Assembly (NCBI RefSeq): GCF_017942085.1
Contig: NZ_JAGKSP010000002.1
Location: forward strand, 930,001 to 994,000
DNA from: Paenibacillus lignilyticus
GTDB taxonomy: Bacteria; Bacillota; Bacilli; Paenibacillales; Paenibacillaceae
Reading direction: 5' to 3'
DNA length: 64,000 bases
This document shows, piece by piece, positions 15,661-24,000 of the stretch. Each line of letters starts with the position of its first letter. The stretch's first letter is position 1. Below the pieces are notes generated by a model. It made no database searches. It was given only the letters and a program-made list of their open reading frames with translations, and had not been told where the DNA came from. The position numbers were made by a program, and so were the translations under genes.

Positions 15661-16779
15661 TTATTGGTAAGGGGTTCTCGTGTTTCCGAACAAGGAAGCT
15701 TTGGAGATCACCTCGAACGAAACGTCGAAATCTCGCCACTTTCCGCGTCCTTGTTTCGTATCCCCGATTCCAAGCAGATCCCAGTCTTTTTCTCGCGCGA
15801 GTCGGACAAATTGGTCCGATTGCTCCTTTAAGGTCCTGTTGAAGGCCTGCTCGATTTCGTGCGTATTCTGAAGCGTGAGAGGTCTCATTTGCTGATTGTA
15901 CAGAACTCGAAGGTTGACGTGGATGGTGATATGGAGTCGGGACGGTCCCCAATTTCGTTTGACTTGGATGTTCCTTGTCTCCAAATCTACATGGACGCCG
16001 TTTACTTTGATGCTTTCCAAGCATCTGCGGGCATCGCCGTTCAGAACGTAATACATTTTTTTCGTGTGTTGATCGATCTCTCCCACCATTTTCGCCCGAA
16101 TGAATACCGCGCCACCCGAGATTTGAAACCCTGTTTCTGTCGCCTTTATGGTCTCCGCTCGATCCGATTCGGTTACCGGACTGCTTCCGTAGTAATGCAG
16201 GATCGGAATGATCGTCGGACGGCTCAGCGGAACCCCCTTCACGATATCCTCCAATTGAGTCAGTTTTTTACTCATCCCGAATGTACTCGCTTGCCAGTCC
16301 ATCAACAACCGGAGATTACGCCCAGGTACCCGGTCGAGTGGCGTGAAGTTTTCCATGACATTCTGAATGGGCGCATCCGTTACGACGGCGTACACGTTGG
16401 TTCGACGGTCCGTATTCAGTTCCAAATAATTGATTAATTCGAGCAGCCCCTCTCGCGCGAAGCGTTCGGTGAACACATAGCACTGCATGTGGGCGGTGAA
16501 TAACATCCGAGACATGATCGTGCCCGTTTTTTCCGTTAACAGGCCGGGGTTTTGTTCCGAGACTACATACGTATAGACGGACGCTTTGGATGGCCCGGAT
16601 TGCCGGGGGGAGATGCCCGTCGGATTGATGACTTGGTAATAAGCCGTTATACGTTTGGTTTTAGGATCGATGTCCGCCGCGGTCATGTCCACCAAGGCCA
16701 GATGATTGATCTCTCTCATATCCCAACAACCCGTGCACATTAACAGCAGAGCGGCAACCTGTAACCCTTTCATTATCAT
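15661..16779 (-). CDS. Spore germination lipoprotein, GerC family
   Basis: 372 residues. The signal peptide LQVAALLLMCTGCWDMREIN contains the lipobox and the family's first-line WD-x-REI motif (Cys-Trp-Asp). Other family features are LEDIVKGVPLSRPTIIP, AVFIRAKMVGEID and the final QSDQFVRLAREKDWDLLGIG. The protein is the lipid-anchored outer subunit of the germinant receptor. ATG 16777-16779 has GGTGATC upstream; the gap to the GerA gene is 4 bp. The gene order A-C-B is that of the gerK operon of B. subtilis. Confidence 0.93.
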   Translation of the reverse strand: MIMKGLQVAALLLMCTGCWDMREINHLALVDMTAADIDPKTKRITAYYQVINPTGISPRQSGPSKASVYTYVVSEQNPGLLTEKTGTIMSRMLFTAHMQCYVFTERFAREGLLELINYLELNTDRRTNVYAVVTDAPIQNVMENFTPLDRVPGRNLRLLMDWQASTFGMSKKLTQLEDIVKGVPLSRPTIIPILHYYGSSPVTESDRAETIKATETGFQISGGAVFIRAKMVGEIDQHTKKMYYVLNGDARRCLESIKVNGVHVDLETRNIQVKRNWGPSRLHITIHVNLRVLYNQQMRPLTLQNTHEIEQAFNRTLKEQSDQFVRLAREKDWDLLGIGDTKQGRGKWRDFDVSFEVISKASLFGNTRTPYQ

Positions 16780-16783
16780 GAGA

Positions 16784-18235
16784 TCACCTTCCGGACTTTC
16801 CCTGTTGAAACATTTTCGGACGACTCTTCAAATTCGGCCTGGGAACCCGTACGAACGTATCCTTCCAATCGGGCAGGTACATCGGCGCGAATGGCGCGAA
16901 GTACCTGACGCCGAACGAACGGAGGGAAGCAAGATGAATCAGCAGAAAAAATACGCCGCACATGAGCCCGAACAGCCCCATCGTGCCGGTAAGGATCATG
17001 AATGCAAATTGAATGATCCGCTGCGTGATACCAAAGCTGTACATGGGCGATACGAAATTGGATATCGCGGTGATCGAGACGACGATGACCATGGCCGCGG
17101 AGACAATACCCGCCTCCACTGCCGCCTGCCCAAGCACAAGCGCTCCGACGATGGAGATCGCCTGACCGGCAATCCGCGGCATCCTTAGCCCCGCCTCCCG
17201 CAACACTTCGAACGTGACCATCATCATGATCGCTTCAATGAAAGCCGGAAAAGGCACCCCTTCCCGTTGGGCAGCTAGATTGACCAAGAGTGGGTCCGGA
17301 AGCAATTCCTGATGATAGCTGACGACCGAAATATACAGTGCGGGAACGAAAATGGCGAGAAAAAAGGCGACCAACCGAAGCCAGCGCAGCAGCGTCGCGA
17401 TGTCGGCCCGCTGGTAGTAGTCTTCCGGAGCGGAGAACAGCTGGAAAAACGTCAAGGGTCCCGCTAGCACGATCGGCGTACCGTCGGTTAAGACCGCCAC
17501 TTGACCCTCCAACAATTTCGCGGAGATCGCATCCGGTCTTTCAGTTGCAATTAATTGGGGAAATGGCGTCAGAGCCTTGTCTTGGATCCACTCCTCGATA
17601 TAGGCGCTCTCCAAAATGCTGTCAGTATGAATAGCCTGCAGCCGCGTGCGGAATTCATCCACTAATTTCACCGAGGCTATCCCTCGCATATAGGCCAGGC
17701 AAACCATCGTTTTCGTTTCCGTTCCAATCACCATGGATTCGAATACCAGTTTATCGCTTTTAACCCTCTTACGGATAAGGGACAGGTTGCGGATCAAATC
17801 CTCCACGAACCCTTCTCTCGGCCCACGGATCGTCGACTCCGTACTAGGTTCCTCGACGCTCCGTTGTTCCCGCTTGCAAACATCCATGGCAAGCGCTTGA
17901 TTCTTCCCCGGGACAAGAATGAGGCAATGACCGCCCAGAAGCGCTTCCACGCACTCATCCAGTCCCTCCGTTTCCTTCATTTGACCATGGGAAATGCTCA
18001 TCTTTAACCAAGCAACAGGCTCTATCTCGAGCTGTTCGTTATCCATCGCCTGCGTAGCGTGAAGGAGCGGACGAATAATCGCTTCGTCTACCTGATTTTG
18101 ATCGGCCAGCGATGTAAGAAAAAAGCAGGATACCTCGAACCCCGCCTTTGTCCGCAGATGGCGGCGCACAACATCCGGAGAGACTCCCAGCCGTTCCGTT
18201 ATCCGATCCGCAAGATCCTGAATTTGCTCCGTCAT
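16784..18235 (-). CDS. Spore germination protein, GerA family (receptor channel subunit)
   Basis: 483 residues: an N-terminal soluble part, the GerA signature GHCLILVPGKNQALAMDV and EPSTESTIRGPREGFVEDL, then about five to six helices (LRLVAFFLAIFVPALYISVV, ALVLGQAAVEAGIVSAAMVI, MILTGTMGLFGLMCGVFFLL) and a cytoplasmic tail with RPKMFQQ. Oligomeric GerA subunits form the ion channel that opens on germinant binding. I chose ATG 18233-18235, preceded by AGGAGGGG. A TGAATA box at 18288-18293 could be a sigma-G -35 element, but the -10 is weak. Confidence 0.94.
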   Translation of the reverse strand: MTEQIQDLADRITERLGVSPDVVRRHLRTKAGFEVSCFFLTSLADQNQVDEAIIRPLLHATQAMDNEQLEIEPVAWLKMSISHGQMKETEGLDECVEALLGGHCLILVPGKNQALAMDVCKREQRSVEEPSTESTIRGPREGFVEDLIRNLSLIRKRVKSDKLVFESMVIGTETKTMVCLAYMRGIASVKLVDEFRTRLQAIHTDSILESAYIEEWIQDKALTPFPQLIATERPDAISAKLLEGQVAVLTDGTPIVLAGPLTFFQLFSAPEDYYQRADIATLLRWLRLVAFFLAIFVPALYISVVSYHQELLPDPLLVNLAAQREGVPFPAFIEAIMMMVTFEVLREAGLRMPRIAGQAISIVGALVLGQAAVEAGIVSAAMVIVVSITAISNFVSPMYSFGITQRIIQFAFMILTGTMGLFGLMCGVFFLLIHLASLRSFGVRYFAPFAPMYLPDWKDTFVRVPRPNLKSRPKMFQQGKSGR

Positions 18236-18371
18236 GGAAACTTTCCCCTCCTGCAATTGCTCCAGTCAGGTTGTCCAGAAAGTGGGATATTCATTCCTTA
18301 TTATGGAGAGACGGCGTATTGTCGGGACGCAATCTTGGTCAATCAGTACACGATCTACCGTTCAAGAACGC

Positions 18372-18403
18372 AACAGGCCACCAATATGAATTGGTGGCCT
18401 GTT
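18372..18403. terminator. Strong hairpin without a clear parent gene
   Basis: Perfect 14-bp stem (18372-18385 / 18390-18403) with ATGA loop and little T-run on either strand. It lies between the start of the gerA-type gene and the 185-bp repeat element, with no intact gene ending next to it, so it may be a relic terminator or a stabilising hairpin. Confidence 0.45.
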
Positions 18404-18433
18404 CTGTGTATCGAGAAACGTCGCATTGCGGCT

Positions 18434-18618
18434 CTAACGGTTGTGACAGTGGTTATTTCGAATAATTTTACCATTTTAATAATCTAACGGTTGCCACAGC
18501 GCTTATTTGAACGTATTCCACAGGGAATCGACCAATCTGCTGCAAATAACGTCTGTCACAACCGTTAGAATTTCAAAAGGGCTTGTTTTCAACAAATAGC
18601 CACGCTGACAACCGTTAA
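18434..18618. repeat. 185-bp four-unit palindromic element, copy 2
   Basis: Four 25-bp units beginning at 18434, 18484, 18544 and 18594, the last two inverted. Each has (C/T)TAACGGTTG at one end and (T/C)TATTT at the other. The offsets (0/50/110/160) and total length (185) are identical to the element at 7958-8142, although the core sequence is different. It lies between the gerA-type gene and a truncated GNAT gene. Confidence 0.85.
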
Positions 18619-18637
18619 AGTATGTTCATGACGATAG

Positions 18638-18853
18638 CTATTTCTGAATCATAGTAGTAAATTCGGTGATTCCTTTTGTGAATTCGGATTCCCGGCAGAA
18701 TCCGAATTTATCATATAGATGTATAGCTCGTTTATTAAACGTTGCCACAGTCAGCCGCTTGGGGAGACTTCCGCAGGTTTTCTCCATAGAGCTAAGAACA
18801 AAGCTTAGAAACGAAGTTCCGTTTCCCTGCCCCGTATACTCTGCCTCAAACAT
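18638..18853 (-). pseudogene. C-terminal half of a GNAT acetyltransferase gene
   Basis: 71 residues including the acetyl-CoA loop YTGQGNGTSFLSFVL and the late element TVATFNKRAIHLYDKFGF. The first two or three strands of the GNAT fold are missing: upstream of 18853 there is only about 20 bp before the end of the next gene, with no ribosome binding site. A 5'-truncated gene is the simplest reading. Confidence 0.65.
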
Positions 18854-18874
18854 AATGCATGTACAGCCGCGATA

Positions 18875-19210
18875 TCAACTAAAAGAAAAGCTTCTGAATT
18901 GCGCAAGGAAATAAACGGTTATGAGCAGATTTATTGCGATTATAAATAGCGCACTCAGACTAACGGGAGATTTCAATAAAAACTGTCGATACGCAAAGGA
19001 AAGTAAGGTCATCATGACGCCGTATCCGACAGGAACAACGTAACTATAAAATAATTTTTCTGTTTCGCCGATGTCACCCGGAGGCGCATCAGCTGCAGTG
19101 AAGCGTCCCATCGCTATCCATATCTTTATGACCCAGTAAAATAAAAAGGATAGGGTCGATAATACGAGTAGATAGGCTGCATAACCAAGTACATGAAGGC
19201 CATTCTTCAA
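18875..19210 (-). CDS. Hypothetical three-helix membrane protein
   Basis: 111 residues from a TTG start preceded by GGAGGT. Helices: VLGYAAYLLVLSTLSFLFYWVI, LFYSYVVPVGYGVMMTLLSFAY and LSALFIIAINLLITVYFLAQF. The middle loop has ADAPPGDIGETEK. No family recognised. It follows the two-domain GNAT gene by 31 bp on the same strand. Confidence 0.6.
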   Translation of the reverse strand: MKNGLHVLGYAAYLLVLSTLSFLFYWVIKIWIAMGRFTAADAPPGDIGETEKLFYSYVVPVGYGVMMTLLSFAYRQFLLKSPVSLSALFIIAINLLITVYFLAQFRSFSFS

Positions 19211-19241
19211 TTGACTACCTCCGAATCAATTGCCTAATTAA

Positions 19242-20066
19242 CTAACCGCCGTGGTAGCTATAGTAATCCTGCGCATGCACCGCTTTGAACCCGACCGATT
19301 CATACAGCCGTAGTGCATGGTCATTCTTCGTTTCGACTTCCAAGTGTATCGAGCAGCCGGCAGCGCTTTGCTCTTGAATGACTTTGCGCAGCGCTTTGCT
19401 GCCTATCCCTTTACCTTGGTGCTCAGGCAAAATGGCAAATCCATAAATCCACGCTTGCCCCTCTTCGCGACTCACCCGGATCTTCCCTACCGTTTCTTCG
19501 TCGTTCACGTCAATCATGAACACATCGGTGTTCCCCGCATAGACGTGACTCTCCATCGCTCGGGCATCCGCTTCGTCATCTCCGAACGCAAGAACGGATA
19601 TGCGTACGCGCATTTCGTAATCTTCCGGCGTCGCCGGCCTCAACATAATGCCGTCCGTTTCGCCAAGGGGTCTTTCCTGCCACTCCATTTGATGCTCCGA
19701 GAATGCATACTCGGCGCCCAGTTTTCTCATGAGAGCTTTGGCCGTATCTGATCCCGCAGGCGCGTTCAACAAGATTCTCTTGCATCCGTTCTGCCTGACC
19801 TTCTCCATCGCCTGCCGGAATAAGCGCCGGAAATGCCCCTTCCGTCGTTCACCGGGTTTCACCATGCCGCATACTTCGACCGTTGAGCCAAAAGCATACA
19901 AGCCTATAAAAGCTACAAGCCGTTCATTTTCATAATGAAACAAGCCGAGTTGGCCGGCATCGCGTTCTCTAAGCATTTCCCAGTTGAGCTTCAACTGTAC
20001 ATGATCATGAGCTTCACACTCGATCTGCAATTGTTCGATAGCCAATAATTGTCCGGTCGTTAACAT
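19242..20066 (-). CDS. Two-domain GNAT acetyltransferase
   Basis: 274 residues made of two GNAT modules. The first (1-135) keeps a degenerate acetyl-CoA loop, GMVKPGERRKGHFRRLFRQA; the second (about 140-274) has the complete one, YGFAILPEHQGKGIGSKALR, followed by LEVETKNDHALRLYESVGFK. This tandem arrangement is known from mycothiol synthase-like proteins, where usually only one module is active. AAAGGAG precedes the ATG. Substrate unknown. Confidence 0.88.
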   Translation of the reverse strand: MLTTGQLLAIEQLQIECEAHDHVQLKLNWEMLRERDAGQLGLFHYENERLVAFIGLYAFGSTVEVCGMVKPGERRKGHFRRLFRQAMEKVRQNGCKRILLNAPAGSDTAKALMRKLGAEYAFSEHQMEWQERPLGETDGIMLRPATPEDYEMRVRISVLAFGDDEADARAMESHVYAGNTDVFMIDVNDEETVGKIRVSREEGQAWIYGFAILPEHQGKGIGSKALRKVIQEQSAAGCSIHLEVETKNDHALRLYESVGFKAVHAQDYYSYHGG

Positions 20067-20102
20067 GTTGTCTCCTTTGTCTATCCGCAGATTTGCTCGC
20101 TA

Positions 20103-21029
20103 TCACTTACTCAAGTTTAGAAGAAAGTCTCGCGTCGATTGATAGGCATCGTTCCATCCCATTTTCGCATAGAACCGAAGTCCATCCATGCCTTTAAAAT
20201 AATACGCCCCCAGCAATCTCTCATTGAAATCCGGAATCAGGATCCCGGCTTGCTCTTGGTAAGCTTGATAAGCTTCTACCACTTCAAGACCCGCCATGTG
20301 TCGGTCTAGAATGGCGAGATCTACGAGAAAATCGCCGTAAGCGCAGTTGCCGTCTATGATTCCGGTAATGCGCTTGCCGTCCGATAAAATATTCCACTGG
20401 TGAACATCCCCATGGATAAAATGCCGATGTGGCTCGTTGTAGACCGAATACGTCATCAACCTGCTGTAGCATTCGTCGAACACCTCTTTCTCCAAGCAGG
20501 TCGTTTGAAAGAGGTCATACCAGTTCTCCCAGAAGTTCCCCGTTTGATCCTCCGTGAACACATCGACCAGATAGTCCTTCCACGTGTTATAAGTTCCATC
20601 TCCGGTCGGTTTGATCCACCCATAGCCGATTGTTGCGCCCAGCTCGACATGGTTGAGGCGAGTCAAAATCCGTATCAGCTCCGGAAGCTGGAGAATTTGC
20701 TGCTCCGTGGAACAATCTGCGAGATTGCCGCCGTCGATCTGCTCTATGATCACGTAGCCCAGATGCCCAACCTTCCCTTGCCCAAGAAACCTTGGGAAAG
20801 GGATTCCCTGGCTGGTGAGCAAGTTCGAAATGTAGCGGTCCGTTTCATAAGCCCCTGCCATGTCGCTGAATTTAATGACATATCCCTTTCCTTCATGAAC
20901 GAAAGAGAACACACTGCTCAAGTTGCCGCCCGACATCGGCGTGATTTCCCTCACGCCTGCTCCCATCTGCGCTCGCAATACTTCCTCTATCTCGGCGATA
21001 GCCAGAGCTGGCTTTTCGTATGCAGTCAC
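20103..21029 (-). CDS. Phosphotransferase of the APH fold (hygromycin phosphotransferase-like)
   Basis: 308 residues, protein-kinase-like fold. Seen: ATP-binding lysine in GYVIKFSD, FPRFLGQGKVGHLGYVIIEQIDGG, catalytic loop FIHGDVHQWNIL (His-Gly-Asp...Asn) and the metal-binding Asp in ITGIIDGNCAYGDFLVDLAI. The loop sequence is closest to the Hph/AAC-like group of APH proteins, but most chromosomal members have no proven antibiotic substrate. GTG start with AGGAGG seven bases upstream. It lies 64 bp after the large DUF4132 gene. Confidence 0.85.
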   Translation of the reverse strand: MTAYEKPALAIAEIEEVLRAQMGAGVREITPMSGGNLSSVFSFVHEGKGYVIKFSDMAGAYETDRYISNLLTSQGIPFPRFLGQGKVGHLGYVIIEQIDGGNLADCSTEQQILQLPELIRILTRLNHVELGATIGYGWIKPTGDGTYNTWKDYLVDVFTEDQTGNFWENWYDLFQTTCLEKEVFDECYSRLMTYSVYNEPHRHFIHGDVHQWNILSDGKRITGIIDGNCAYGDFLVDLAILDRHMAGLEVVEAYQAYQEQAGILIPDFNERLLGAYYFKGMDGLRFYAKMGWNDAYQSTRDFLLNLSK

Positions 21030-21093
21030 GTTACAACCTCCTTTAAAGAAAAGGCAGCAAATCCTTCCGATCTGCTGCCTCCTCTATCTCTCC

Positions 21094-24000
21094 CTATCTC
21101 TTAATCTGCTCCAAAATAGTCGGATCCTTCAGCTTGCGGTCCTCAGCAAGCAGCAGCACCTTCGACATGATCTCCGCTGTCCGCGGATCTTCATCGACGA
21201 AGGGCAGGAAGATCCTGCCGCGATGCTGCGCATGCACCGGTAAGATATGCAAGCTGCCGCTCGCCATTTGATGCGCCATGCCACTGCCCAGATGAACGGT
21301 ATATTCGCCCAAGGTTCCTTTAATATGCGCGTGGGAGCCCTTGATCTCGACGTTATCCAGCTTCAAAATCGGAACAAGCTCTCGTACCATAGCCGCCCGC
21401 ATTTCCACGGTAGATAGGCTCGCTTCCGGATCCACGCCGCCGACGTGAGCCACACTCACAACCAGATCAACGTCGCGCATCACCTCGGAGAAAATGACCT
21501 TCGGAATTTCAGCCAGCTGCATCGGCTCGCCTGTTTTCCGCTTGTAGAACGCTACCGTTTCAATCGTCGGCGCTTCTACCTCGGCCGGCGAGAACCAGTC
21601 TGCCATGGCATACAGGGTCACTACAATATTTTGCTTATGGTACACCTTCTGCAAGCCCTCTTCATAGCTCGCCGTCCATTGACGGGATTTCAGCAGCGAA
21701 GCGGCTTTTCTAGGCTGGATTTGATGCCCGTCATAACGTCCGGAACGAATTCCCTCCAGCAACTCATCCTCATTCGGACGGTACAACTCACGAAATACTT
21801 GCTTGAAGGGCTGCACGATTTGCCGTTCTATCACAACCTTCTGATAAGCAGCCCATTCTCCGCTCTCGTACAAATGAACCGGATGCGCGATCAGCACTTC
21901 CTCCGCAGCCTCCAATGAAATGACATGCCCGCTAATATCCCGCAATTTCCCCTGCTCGAAGAATCCAATCGCATTCGCAGACTTAAACAAGAGATCCTTC
22001 AACAGCGGCTCAATCACTTTGTTGGTTTGGATGAGACTCAGCTCTTCCGCGGTGAACGCCTCTTCCAGCACCATCGCTCTCTCCAGTGCGGAACGCGCGC
22101 GTTTATGCTGATCCCTCAACGAGGTTTGCAATTCTTTCAAACCGGCAAGCGTCTCATCGTTCTTGAGTTTCGACGGAATCGTCTTCACCGGCTTGCCGTC
22201 CTTCGTAATGGCTACCGAAGCTTTGCCCCTCTCATCCATCACAAGACAAGCTTCCCACTCTTGTATCGTAACCGGCTCGAAGCTGGCTGCAATTTGCTTG
22301 AATTTCTCCGCTTCCACGTTCCATGTCATGCGAATAACATCGGAATAACCGGCATTGCGGGCCAAATTATCCAGCGCAATACTCACGACCTTCGACTCGC
22401 TGTCTCGCCGCAGTGCCCCGAACTGCTTGCTCTCTTTGGCAAACCGCTGCAGCACCTCGTACCGGCGGATAAGCTCCGCCTTCCGATTATCCGTCATGAA
22501 CGGAATTAAGCCGTAGCACAGCACATGATTCTTATTTCGTTTACCGGACAGCTCGCTCTCGATAACTCCCGCATCCAACCTGCCAAGAACAGCATCGCAA
22601 AATAACTGAGAGCGCTTATGGTTTGCGCCGTCGGCGATATATTTGGCGCTGTCATAGACAAGCTGGAAGCGTTGTTCCCCTAAGGTCTCGTACGCCTCGA
22701 AGAACCAATTGATATCGAAGGCTCCTTCATTAAAATCAATCGACGAGATCGGCGAATACCGCGCGACCATCGTTTCTTTATCCGAGGAGAAATGCTGATT
22801 CACGTGCGCGTGGAAGTACCAGCAAGCAGCGGCCAACCCTTCCCAGCCTAAGTAGTCGGCGATAATTTCCACCCATTGAGGGGCATACATGGCCGCTTCT
22901 ATCAGTCTGGTATCTGAAATATCGCGTCCTTCCAGCAGCCCTCTCAAGGTATTGGCGTCGTCGTCCGGTTTCGGATAGCAGCACTTCAGCAGATGGCTGA
23001 TCATATCCTTCTTCGTTTGCCCGCTTCCCCAACTATAGAAATACCCGCGTGCCAGCTTCTCCTTGTTCCCTAAACTGAGCAGGCAGCCGACGAAATACTG
23101 CATGCCCTCGTATTTATTAATCCGCTGGGCCAGATAGCTGACTGCTGTGTCGCTGTCCCCGCGCTGCAGCTCGATTTCAACGATCCGCTCTACCGCCAAT
23201 CTGCCGATTAGCTCCGCCCCAGGATATAGAAGCAGCTGTTCGCGGTGATGTCGATGTTCATTCGTAACGGTGTTGATGTGATCCGGACTGCTCTTTCTAC
23301 CCAGCAGCTCCTTATACAATTCATTGGCGGTTATGAATCCGGATTCATAGGCTTTTGCAAAAGGAACTAACCCCAACTGCTCCAATTGATCACCCAAGCG
23401 TGCATAACGGTACAGCAACGTAAATCCTGCCCGGAACATGTCCTCCTCGTCGTTATACACGCCGGCCATTGAGGAATACCAGAACGACACTTCCTCCGTC
23501 TTCATAATCTCAGCGAAAGTCACAATCTGCACCATGTAAGGCTGCTGAATCTCCAAACTTGGATGCTGCTTGACGAACTCACTTTGTTGATCGATCAGAA
23601 TGCCTTCATATAACGCAAGCGACGCATTGTACGTTAGCGCGAACCGTTCCCGCGAATCGCATTCATTGAACATCACTCTAAGAAGGCTGTGGATGAGGCG
23701 CCCATACGGCATTTCCTCCAGCCACTTGCCTACTTCGATCATGACGGATGGCGAGAGCATCCGAAGGACATGCGAGATTTGAAAATGGGACGAAAAGTCG
23801 CGCAAAGACATCCGATATCTTCTGGAGCAGACATCATAATAGAAGAGCAGCTCCAGAATTCGTTTCGTATCCAGCCCCTTGTCCTGTGCAAAGCTGCGCC
23901 AAACATCTGCGAGCGGGTAATCCTTTAATGCGGCAGGACCCTGATTATGGGCGTTCACCAGAGCGCGCATGCCCCACTGTTGCGTGCCAAGTACGATTTT

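Noticed and set aside
18059..18487. 142-codon plus-strand ORF upstream of the repeat element
   Set aside because: Most of it is antisense to the gerA-type gene, and its tail runs into the repeat units.
18434..18618. Simple bidirectional terminator or insertion-sequence end
   Set aside because: Units have no T-run, are too long and are phased at 50 bp; there is no transposase, target duplication or gene end that fits.
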